Positions 8,429-16,059 of a stretch of 64,000 nt of DNA are shown here, piece by piece (position 1 is the first letter of the stretch; each line of letters starts with the position of its first letter). Source of the stretch: Deinococcus deserti VCD115 (GTDB lineage Bacteria > Deinococcota > Deinococci > Deinococcales > Deinococcaceae); the NCBI RefSeq assembly GCF_000020685.1, contig NC_012526.1, positions 1,280,001 through 1,344,000 of the forward strand, given 5' to 3'. The position numbers were made by a program, and so were the translations under genes. The notes below the pieces were generated by a model that was not told the origin of the DNA, did not search any database, and was given only the letters and a program-made list of their open reading frames with translations.

Positions 8429-9108
8429 AGGGCGTAGCCTCCGTAAGGATCGTCGCGCACCAGTTTGCCCTTACGCAGGGTCAGGGTGCGGTGGCGGTAG
8501 GTCTCCACCAGTTCGCGCGCGTGGGTGGCCACAATAACGGTGGTTCCACGCCGGTTGACGTTCTGCAGCACCTTGAGCACCTCACGGCTGTTGTCGGGGT
8601 CCAGGTTGCCGGTTGGCTCGTCGGCCAGCAGCAGGGGCGGATCCGACACGATGGCCCGGGCAATAGCGACGCGCTGTTGCTCGCCCTGGGACAGCTGGAC
8701 CGGCAGGGCATACTTCTTGTGTTCAAGCCCGACCGTGCGCAGGGCGGACGTGACCCGTGAGGGCCATTCACGCTGCGGCACCCCGGTGACGCGCAGGGCG
8801 AAGGCCACATTGTCATAGGCGTTCAGATGTTCGAGCAGCAGATTGTCCTGAAAGACCGTCCCGATCCGGCGGCGCAGCAGGGCTGTGCGCCGGCCGCGGT
8901 AGCGTGAAAGCGACTCGCCGGCCACCTTCACTTCTCCACGGGTCGGCAGCGCCCGTTTGAGGACCAGATTCATGAAACTGCTTTTTCCGGCGCCCGAGTG
9001 GCCGACGAGATAAACGAATTCTCCCTTCCCCACATGCAGGCTCACGTCGTCCAGCGCCAGCGTGCGGGTCACGGGGTACTCCAGGGACACCTGCTTGAGG
9101 TCGATCAT
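8425..9108 (-). CDS. ftsE: Cell division ATP-binding protein FtsE
   Basis: A 227-residue ABC ATPase: Walker [10 protein letters not shown]-loop VFQDNLLL, signature LSQGEQQR, Walker [14 protein letters not shown]-loop VATHARE. The start is the ATG at 9108 ([12 protein letters not shown]): GAGG lies five bases upstream and this is where FtsE homologues begin. The longer in-frame ATG at 9174 has no ribosome site. First gene of the ftsE-ftsX-envC-like operon, divergent from an S41 protease gene. Confidence 0.95.
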   Translation of the reverse strand: MIDLKQVSLEYPVTRTLALDDVSLHVGKGEFVYLVGHSGAGKSSFMNLVLKRALPTRGEVKVAGESLSRYRGRRTALLRRRIGTVFQDNLLLEHLNAYDNVAFALRVTGVPQREWPSRVTSALRTVGLEHKKYALPVQLSQGEQQRVAIARAIVSDPPLLLADEPTGNLDPDNSREVLKVLQNVNRRGTTVIVATHARELVETYRHRTLTLRKGKLVRDDPYGGYAL

Positions 9109-9228
9109 GCGCGCCTCAAAGGCAGCGCGAAAGGCAGGAATATCAGAGGCGATGGCATGCTCGCCGTTCAGCATAGCCCAGGCATCCGAATGGGAAGTTA
9201 AACCTCATGGTGGCTCACCCAGGGCGGG

Positions 9229-9234
9229 TATTCT
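9229..9234 (+). promoter_or_regulatory. -10 element for leaderless S41 protease mRNA
   Basis: TATTCT, 6 bases before the GTG at 9241. Confidence 0.65.
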
Positions 9235-9240
9235 GATCAG

Positions 9241-10557
9241 GTGAACCCTAAACGACTCACCATTGTTGCCGCCGCCCTGGCCGGCACTGCAGCGGTCGGA
9301 TATGCGCAGCTTGGCGGGTACACCACTGCCAACCTCGCCAGCACGGCCTCAGGAAAGAGCCTCCTGGAGGTTTTAAACAACCTCAATCAGTACTACCTGT
9401 ACCCGGTGGACCAGGAGAAGGTGCTGCGCGGCGCGATTCAGGGTGCGCTGGGCAGTCTGAATGACGAGTTTACCTACTACACCGAACCAGCCAACAGCGC
9501 CATCGACGCCGAGAACCTCAGCGGTGAGTTCGGCGGGATTGGCGTGACCCTGGTGGCCGCTAACCCGGACGGAACCGGCGGCAAGATCGACAACGTGTTC
9601 CGCGGGGGCGCGGCCTCCGAGTCGGCAGTCCAGATCGGCGACATCTTCGTGAAGATCGGCGACAAGGAAGTCATGACCAGCAAACTCGACGAGATCGTGC
9701 GTCTGGTGCGCGGCAAGGTAGGCACGACCGTGAACGTGACTTTCGCACGTGACGGCAAGCCATACACCGTCACGATGGAGCGCCGCAAGGTCACCATTGT
9801 CAGCGTCGAGCAGACCATTCTGCCCGGCAACGTGGGTTACATCGCTCTGAATACCTTCTACAACGAGAAGGTCAGCGAGCAGTTCCGCGCCGCAGTCGCC
9901 AGCATGAAGAGCAAGGGCGTCACCAAGCTGGTGCTCGACCTGCGTGACAACGGCGGCGGTCTGTTGAACTCCGGCGTAGACGTCGCCGATCAGTTCCTCC
10001 AGAGTGGTCCGATTGTCAGCCTGCGTGACCGGAGCGGCAAGACCACGGTCTCCGGTTCGGCCCGCGCGCAGGCCAGTGATTACACCGGCAAACTCGTCGT
10101 TCTGGTCAACAAGAACAGCGCGAGTGCCAGCGAAATTGTGGCTGGAGCGCTGCAGGACACCAAGCGGGCCAGCGTGGTCGGCGAGCAGACCTTCGGTAAG
10201 GGCGTGGCACAGATCCCGCTGACCACCACCGACGGCGGCAAGGTTGCCATCGTCAACAGCGCCTGGTTGACACCTGCTGGCCGCGAAATTCATAAGAAGG
10301 GCATCACGCCCGACGTGGTGGTCAAGGACACCCGCTCCACCCTGCCGCTCAACTTCAGTGGGGCCGGGGCGACTCCTGGGCAGAAGATCACCCTGACGGT
10401 AGAAGGCAAGCCTGTGACCGTCACGGCAGACAAGGACGGCAAGTTCACCTATACCGGCACGGTCAAGCGTCCGGTGCGCAGCACCTCTCAGGGTGAAGCC
10501 GTGGTGGACCTGCAGGGCGACGCTATTCTCAAGCGCGCTGTCGATCTGCTGAACTAA
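9241..10557 (+). CDS. Carboxyl-terminal processing protease, S41 family (CtpA-like)
   Basis: 438 residues. A signal/anchor at the N-terminus (VAAALAGTAAVGYAQ) is followed by a CtpA N-terminal helix bundle with LNDEFTYY, a PDZ domain (about 95-175) and the S41 catalytic core. The Ser/Lys dyad is visible: Ser295 in NSASASE and Lys320 in FGKG, 25 residues apart as in the family. A C-terminal extension of about 70 residues (PGQKITLTVEGKPVTV) may be an extra beta module. These proteases trim periplasmic proteins; sitting divergent from ftsEX suggests, but does not prove, a link with cell-wall hydrolase control. Confidence 0.92.
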   Translation: MNPKRLTIVAAALAGTAAVGYAQLGGYTTANLASTASGKSLLEVLNNLNQYYLYPVDQEKVLRGAIQGALGSLNDEFTYYTEPANSAIDAENLSGEFGGIGVTLVAANPDGTGGKIDNVFRGGAASESAVQIGDIFVKIGDKEVMTSKLDEIVRLVRGKVGTTVNVTFARDGKPYTVTMERRKVTIVSVEQTILPGNVGYIALNTFYNEKVSEQFRAAVASMKSKGVTKLVLDLRDNGGGLLNSGVDVADQFLQSGPIVSLRDRSGKTTVSGSARAQASDYTGKLVVLVNKNSASASEIVAGALQDTKRASVVGEQTFGKGVAQIPLTTTDGGKVAIVNSAWLTPAGREIHKKGITPDVVVKDTRSTLPLNFSGAGATPGQKITLTVEGKPVTVTADKDGKFTYTGTVKRPVRSTSQGEAVVDLQGDAILKRAVDLLN

Positions 10558-10574
10558 GCGAAGTCAACTTTGTG

Positions 10575-10606
10575 GCGCCCGCCTTCCGTGCCTGGAAGGC
10601 GGGCGC
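10575..10606 (+). terminator. Strong terminator after the S41 protease gene
   Basis: A perfect 13-bp stem (10575-10587 with 10594-10606, arm GCGCCCGCCTTCC) and a six-base loop. A short T-rich stretch follows (CTTTTTCGCTTT). Confidence 0.85.
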
Positions 10607-10758
10607 TGTGGTCACTGGCTTTTTCGCTTTGAACCAGGCTGGTTTGATCTGTTGCGACGAGCATACAGCTGGGCGTGGTGACCATTGGCCGGGCCTCGCG
10701 GTGCGGCGAGAACTGTCCTGGACAGGTTTGGATTGATTGTCGGGCTGGTCAGTCTGTA

Positions 10759-11376
10759 TCAGTCCCAGTCCCATTCACGCCAGTCACTGGGCCTGGCTTC
10801 AGGCTGTCTGGAAGGGGTTGGCTGGGCACCAGAGCCCGGATACCACGGATAGGCCGCCGCCAGCGCCTCATCCAGCCGTTTGCGCAGCAGCGTGGCCAGC
10901 ACAGCCGACTCACGGGCGCTCACGCGGCCGATTTCCTGTTCCAGCCGGACCTGGATCCGTCCCATTTCCGGCAGATAGGGTTCCCGGGCCTTGCGCACCG
11001 CTCCCTTTCGCAGGGGCTCTGGGTGCACCACGGGAATGTACGACTCAGCTGCCGCTTCCAGCAGGGCGGCTCGTCGCATTTCACGGACTTCGCGGGCCTG
11101 TTCAGCGCGTGCACGGGCATCGGCAGCCCGGGCCTGCGCTGCCAGGAAGGTGTCGTCACGCTCGACTTCCAGGACCCGGGCCTCGGCATACAGCTTCACG
11201 GGAGGCAGGCGGCGGCGTCCCATCCGCAGACCGTTTTCACGGGTAGTGTCATGCTCGCCCAGAAAGCGCCGGATCAGCGGTGGAGTCCAGCCCCGGTCCT
11301 TGAGGTCCTGAGTGGCCAGGAAGCCCTCTGGATTCACAGGTTTTTTCCCGGTCGGCCGGGTTTGCCGCGGACTCAT
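10759..11376 (-). CDS. Conserved protein of unknown function, charged and helical
   Basis: 205 residues, not recognised. The N-terminus (MSPRQTRPTGKKPVNPEGFLATQDLKDRGWTPPLIRRFLG) looks like a small helical module that recognises an extended ligand. The middle is an Ala/Arg/Glu-rich coiled coil (VERDDTFLAAQARAADARARAEQ), and the tail is Pro/Trp-rich and ends WREWDWD. There is no signal peptide or membrane segment. The start overlaps the upstream acetyltransferase stop (ATGA), so the two are co-translated. Confidence 0.7.
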   Translation of the reverse strand: MSPRQTRPTGKKPVNPEGFLATQDLKDRGWTPPLIRRFLGEHDTTRENGLRMGRRRLPPVKLYAEARVLEVERDDTFLAAQARAADARARAEQAREVREMRRAALLEAAAESYIPVVHPEPLRKGAVRKAREPYLPEMGRIQVRLEQEIGRVSARESAVLATLLRKRLDEALAAAYPWYPGSGAQPTPSRQPEARPSDWREWDWD

Positions 11377-11948
11377 GGTTCACGCGGCGTCCACTCTCGC
11401 CGAAGCAGGTCCAGGCGCACACTGTCAAAGCGCTGTCCACCGACCACCCGGGCCTCGCGTATCCTGCCGGCTTCCTGAAAACCCAGCCGGAGAGCTGCAC
11501 GGATCATTCGCTCGTTGCCGCTCCAGGTAGTGAAGGTGAGCACGTGGGCTTCCGTTTCATCGAAGGTGGCCTGGACCCACTGTGTCAGAGCGCTGGAGCC
11601 CAGTCCCTGTCCCCACAGGGCCGGGTCGTACAGCAGGATGCCCAGGTCCCACCACCCGCCGCCGGCCGGCTCCTCCTCGGAGCGGTTGACCATGCCCACA
11701 CATCGTCCTCCCAGGTCAATGACGCGCTGGTGTGGATCAGGCGGTGTCCGGGCCAGATGCTCCACATAGGCTTTCAGGGACGCGGTGGTAGTCGCCGCGG
11801 GAAAGTATGGAGCGTCCCACTGCCGCCACTCGGCCTGCGGGTCGGTCAGCCAGCGTTGCAGGGTAGACAGGTCACGCGGCCGGCGACCCCGGATAGTGAC
11901 CTCCTGGGCCGGGGAGTGCTCTCGGGAACGGGCGGCCTCTTCACTCAC
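11373..11948 (-). CDS. GNAT family N-acetyltransferase (RimJ/RimL-like)
   Basis: A 191-residue single GNAT domain: VTIRGRRPRDLSTLQRWLTDPQAEW at the N-terminus, GMVNRSEEEPAGGGWWDLGILLYDPALWGQGLGSSALTQWV (motif A, acetyl-CoA pyrophosphate loop), then GNERMIRAALRLGFQEAGR. The start is the GTG at 11948; the longer reading frame upstream crosses the IS630 end and is not part of the gene. The substrate is unknown. It was probably the continuation of the ybeY-dgkA string before the IS630 element inserted 50 bases upstream. Confidence 0.82.
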   Translation of the reverse strand: MSEEAARSREHSPAQEVTIRGRRPRDLSTLQRWLTDPQAEWRQWDAPYFPAATTTASLKAYVEHLARTPPDPHQRVIDLGGRCVGMVNRSEEEPAGGGWWDLGILLYDPALWGQGLGSSALTQWVQATFDETEAHVLTFTTWSGNERMIRAALRLGFQEAGRIREARVVGGQRFDSVRLDLLRREWTPREP

Positions 11949-12020
11949 GGATGCACTATGCCAAACCACGCAGTCTGACCGCGTGTTCCCGGTCTTTAGA
12001 GCGTTTGACAGAATAGAAGC

Positions 12021-12404
12021 ATGAATACAGCCGGGGTCCGAGGTTACGCCATCGAGTTGCGGACGCGCATTGTGGCGCTGGTCGAGGGAGGCGCTTCCCC
12101 CGACGAAGCCGCACGACATTTCTCCGTGCATGTTTCCACTGTCAAGCGGTATCTGGCACGGCACCGGGCAGGAACCCTGCAAGTGGTTGCGCGGCCAACA
12201 GGGCGTCACCGTACGGTGACGGCTGATCACGAAGTGCAACTGCTGGCCCAACTCGAAACCCACCATGACGCGACCTTACAGGAGCACGCCGACATGTTGG
12301 AAGCCAGTACCGGGGTAAGGGTGAGTTACAAAACGGTAGACCGGGTCTTCCAACGTCATCACATCACTCATAAAAAAAACGCTGGTCGCCAGAGAACGCA
12401 GTGA
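12021..12404 (+). CDS. IS630 transposase, N-terminal DNA-binding part (frame 1)
   Basis: 127 residues with a helix-turn-helix of the winged IS630 type (MNTAGVRGYAIELRTRIVALVEGGASPDEAARHFSVHVSTVKRYLARH) and a second HTH-like region reaching SYKTVDRVFQRHHITHKK. It ends in frame 1 at 12404, shortly after a run of eight A residues (12372-12379). Skipping one base at the run continues into the DDE domain in the next frame. Confidence 0.88.
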   Translation: MNTAGVRGYAIELRTRIVALVEGGASPDEAARHFSVHVSTVKRYLARHRAGTLQVVARPTGRHRTVTADHEVQLLAQLETHHDATLQEHADMLEASTGVRVSYKTVDRVFQRHHITHKKNAGRQRTQ

Positions 12405-12975
12405 GGAACGCCGCAGGGCGTTCCTGAACGATCTCCGGCCCCTTCTGGAACGCCCTGATCACCTGGTGTTTGTCGACGAGAGTGGCTTCAACACGGCCAT
12501 GACGCGCGGGCATACCCGCGCGTCACGTCAGGAACGGGCAGTGGGAGTGGTCCCACGCAATCATGGCCGGAACTACACCCTGATCTGCGCCTTGAGTCTG
12601 GCTGGGCCACTGGCCCCCTTTGTTCTTGACGGTGCAGTGACGGGCGAGTGCTTCGAGTTCTATGTGGCCCAGGAATTGTGCCCACTGTTGCGTGCCGGGC
12701 AGGTGGTCATCATGGACAATCTCTCTTCACATCATCGAGCGTCCATTCGGACGCTCGTCGAGGAGGTCGGGTGCCATCTCTTGTATTTGCCGCCCTACAG
12801 CCCTGATTTCAACCCGATTGAGTGGTTGTTCTCGCAACTCAAGGCTCGGCTGCGGGGGGAGGCCCGTCGTACGGTGAAGAGCCTGATGCAAGGGATTGCG
12901 GACGCACTGAAGGTCGTGTCTGGGACCGATATCCAAGGGTGGTTCTTGGCAGCCTTCAAAAAACATCTCTTATGA
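12379..12975 (+). CDS. IS630 transposase, DDE catalytic part (frame 2)
   Basis: Open from the A8 run. It contains the three acidic catalytic residues in their usual setting: Asp in VFVDESGF, Asp in VIMDNLSSHH, Glu in DFNPIEWLFSQLK. The first codons after the shift read TLVARERSEERRRAFLNDLRP, which joins smoothly to the upstream HTH part. A GTG at 12466 is the first internal start codon, but separate translation is not needed if one base is skipped or one A is lost by slippage. Confidence 0.88.
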   Translation, partial: TLVARERSEERRRAFLNDLRPLLERPDHLVFVDESGFNTAMTRGHTRASRQERAVGVVPRNHGRNYTLICALSLAGPLAPFVLDGAVTGECFEFYVAQELCPLLRAGQVVIMDNLSSHHRASIRTLVEEVGCHLLYLPPYSPDFNPIEWLFSQLKARLRGEARRTVKSLMQGIADALKVVSGTDIQGWFLAAFKKHLL

Positions 12976-12994
12976 CAAATGCTCTAGAAGCCCG

Positions 12995-13375
12995 TTAGCC
13001 ACCCAGCCGCTGGAGCAGCGGTGGCAGCAGCACCGTGGCGCCGACCCCCAGCGCTCCCAGGCTGCCTACCAGTACGGCCGCTGCCGCTGCGTCTTTCGCG
13101 ACCTTGGCCAGCGGATGCACCGCCGGACTGGCCAGATCCACCACGGCTTCGACTGCGGTATTCAGCAGTTCCAGCCCCAGAACCAGCGCGCAGCTCAGGA
13201 TTACCGGCGCGGCCGGCGCATTCAGCCACCAGGTCACGCCAAGCGCCAGAAGCGCAGCCCACAGTTCAATCCGGAAGTTCGCCTGAGTCCGGTACACGTG
13301 AGCCAGGCCCATCCAGGCAAACCCTGCCGAGCGCCACCAGCGTTTCAGGCTGAGGGCAGAGCCGTCCGAACGCAT
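12995..13375 (-). CDS. dgkA: Diacylglycerol kinase, integral membrane type
   Basis: 126 residues, typical for the small DgkA/undecaprenol kinase family. A soluble N-terminus with RSAGFAWMGLAHVYRTQANFRIE is followed by three membrane segments (about 36-50, 54-75 and 100-122), with the catalytic signature ELLNTAVEAVVDL and the KVAKDAAAAAVL helix. It recycles diacylglycerol or undecaprenol to the phosphate form. The start is at 13375, four bases after the ybeY stop. Its own stop is 10 bases from the right end of the IS630 element, so the gene is intact. Confidence 0.93.
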   Translation of the reverse strand: MRSDGSALSLKRWWRSAGFAWMGLAHVYRTQANFRIELWAALLALGVTWWLNAPAAPVILSCALVLGLELLNTAVEAVVDLASPAVHPLAKVAKDAAAAAVLVGSLGALGVGATVLLPPLLQRLGG

Positions 13376-13379
13376 GGGC

Positions 13380-13847
13380 TCAGACCCCGGGAGGCAAGGC
13401 TGAGCGAGCCGCTTCCCAGGCATCATGGAAAATCTGCCACTCGGGTCCGGTGGCCCCTTCCTCGAATCCCAGGCCTTCGGCGTGGGGGTGGTCGTGCCCG
13501 GTCAGGTGCGTCATACCGTGACTGGCCAGCAAGGCCACCTCACGGGTCAGGCTGTGTCCACGCGCGTCAGCCTGGCGCCGGGCGGTATCCAGGCTGATCA
13601 CGATGTCTCCCAGGTGCGGAGGCACAAACGGGTCACCCGGCTCCCAGGTGGGAAAGCTCAACACGTCGGTCGCGGCGTCCTCGTCCCAGTGCTCCAGCTT
13701 CAGGGCGCGGATCGCCCGGTCACCCACCAGCACGACCGTCACTTCCCGGTCTGCGACCCCAAAATGTCGCATGGTGGCCTCCAGACTCCGGCGCAGTATG
13801 GGGCGCAGCCCAGCCGGCGGGGCCTTGCGAACGATCAGGTCAATCAT
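13380..13847 (-). CDS. ybeY: Endoribonuclease YbeY (16S rRNA 3' end maturation)
   Basis: A 155-residue zinc-dependent RNase. The metal motif reads HGMTHLTGHDH, matching the family H-G-x-L-H-L-x-G-Y-D-H with Tyr replaced by His. Upstream blocks LVGDRAIRALKLEHWDEDAATDVLSFP and GDIVISLDTARRQA are also diagnostic. The start is the ATG at 13847 because TACCCT ends 6 bases upstream; the alternative ATG at 13865 would lie before that box. Neighbours phoH and dgkA are the standard bacterial context. Confidence 0.95.
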   Translation of the reverse strand: MIDLIVRKAPPAGLRPILRRSLEATMRHFGVADREVTVVLVGDRAIRALKLEHWDEDAATDVLSFPTWEPGDPFVPPHLGDIVISLDTARRQADARGHSLTREVALLASHGMTHLTGHDHPHAEGLGFEEGATGPEWQIFHDAWEAARSALPPGV

Positions 13848-13853
13848 GCTGGC

Positions 13854-13859
13854 AGGGTA
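13854..13859 (-). promoter_or_regulatory. -10 element for leaderless ybeY mRNA
   Basis: TACCCT on the minus strand, 6 bases before the ybeY ATG at 13847. It starts about 10 bases after the phoH terminator stem, partly in its T-rich tail. Confidence 0.65.
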
Positions 13860-13869
13860 AAGCAAAAAA

Positions 13870-13904
13870 GCGCCGGGACCACGTGATGGACGTGATCCCG
13901 GCGC
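13870..13904 (-). terminator. Intrinsic terminator of phoH
   Basis: A 9-bp GC stem (GCGCCGGGA 13870-13878 with TCCCGGCGC 13896-13904), extended by an inner ACG/CGT pairing, followed on the minus strand by TTTTTTGCTTT. A textbook intrinsic terminator. Confidence 0.9.
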
Positions 13905-13915
13905 ACACTGCCAGT

Positions 13916-15067
<1,152 letters not shown>

Positions 15068-15204
15068 TGTCTGACCTGCCTAGGCGCCGGGACGTGTGCC
15101 ACCGCACAATCTGAGCGTGTCTGGCAGGGTCGATAAAGCCCGGGCCAAGCCCGGAGAACAATTGTTTTGACCACACAGGGTCGTATCGGCCAGCTCCTGA
15201 CCGC

Positions 15205-15210
15205 TACACT
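15205..15210 (+). promoter_or_regulatory. -10 element for leaderless aroE mRNA
   Basis: TACACT, 6 bases before the GTG at 15217. Confidence 0.65.
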
Positions 15211-15216
15211 GACCCG

Positions 15217-16059
15217 GTGAGTGTGGACCACAGCCTGGCAGTCACCGGCACGGCCCCGCGGGCTTTTCTCTTTGCGGATCCAGCGGCCCATTCGCTTTCC
15301 CCGCGCATGCACAATGCAGCATTCGAGTGGGCTGGCATTTCGGGTCAGTATCAGGCGCAGCAGGTCCCGGCCGCCGATCTGCCTGCCAGGGTAGAAGGTC
15401 TGCGCCAGCCCGGTATCCTGGGCGCCAACCTGAGCCTGCCGCACAAGGAAAGCGTGCTGCCTCTCCTTGACGCTCTGAGCGACGCGGCCCGGGCCATCGG
15501 GGCAGTGAATACCATCATTCACCGTGATGGCCAGCTGATCGGAGACAACACCGACGCTCCGGGACTCATGGCAGCCCTGGATGACGCCGGTGCGCCTGAC
15601 CGTGGTCCAGCCGCGGTCCTGGGGGCCGGCGGCGCGGCGCGCGCGGCCGTGTGGGCCCTGCGGGCCGCGGGCCGTGAGGTGCTGGTTGTTAACCGTACCC
15701 AGGCCCGGGCTGAGGCGCTTACCCGCGAGCTGGGAGGCCGGGCCTGCGCGGTAGCTGCCGTGTCGTGGGCTGAGGTAACGCTGCTGGTCAATGCCAGCAG
15801 TGCGGGTTTGGGAGACCCGTATGCCACGCCCCTGGCTGATTTTGCCTTCAGACAATTGCCCGCGGAAGCATTGGTGTACGACATGGTCTATAAACCGGCC
15901 GAGACCCGGCTGATGCGTGAAGCCCGCGAGGCCGGCCGCCACGCCGAGAACGGTCTGGGAATGCTGGCTCACCAGGCCCGGCTCGCCTTCCAGGCCTGGA
16001 CCGGGCATGACGTACCGGTCCGGATTTTTCTTGATGCTCTGGCAGGAGTCACCTCATGA
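15217..16059 (+). CDS. aroE: Shikimate dehydrogenase
   Basis: 280 residues; reduces 3-dehydroshikimate with NADPH in the shikimate pathway. Substrate-side motifs: HSLSPRMHNAAFEWAG, GANLSLPHKESVLPLLD (the catalytic Lys is in PHK), GAVNTI and GDNTDAPG. The NADPH-binding loop is VLGAGGAARAAV followed by VVNRTQARAEAL. The end reads ENGLGMLAHQARLAFQAWTG. The GTG at 15217 follows a TACACT box at leaderless spacing. The stop overlaps the start of a sensor kinase gene (ATGA), an unusual partner for aroE. Confidence 0.96.
   Translation: MSVDHSLAVTGTAPRAFLFADPAAHSLSPRMHNAAFEWAGISGQYQAQQVPAADLPARVEGLRQPGILGANLSLPHKESVLPLLDALSDAARAIGAVNTIIHRDGQLIGDNTDAPGLMAALDDAGAPDRGPAAVLGAGGAARAAVWALRAAGREVLVVNRTQARAEALTRELGGRACAVAAVSWAEVTLLVNASSAGLGDPYATPLADFAFRQLPAEALVYDMVYKPAETRLMREAREAGRHAENGLGMLAHQARLAFQAWTGHDVPVRIFLDALAGVTS

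Larger units (their letters stand above)
11999..12984 (+). mobile_element. IS630-family insertion sequence, complete
   Basis: 986 bp, flanked by TA on both sides (11997-11998 and 12985-12986), the expected IS630/Tc1 target duplication. The terminal inverted repeats agree at 18 of 23 positions including the flanking TA (left TAGAGCGTTTGACAGAATAG, right TAGAGCATTTGTCATAAGAG read inward). It carries one transposase gene in two frames. It sits between dgkA, whose stop codon is 10 bases from the right end, and the GNAT gene, opposite in direction to both. Confidence 0.93.

Noticed and set aside
12466..12975. DDE part of IS630 as an independent gene
   Set aside because: Frame 2 is open from the A8 run at 12379 and continues the HTH part, so it is one transposase in two frames.
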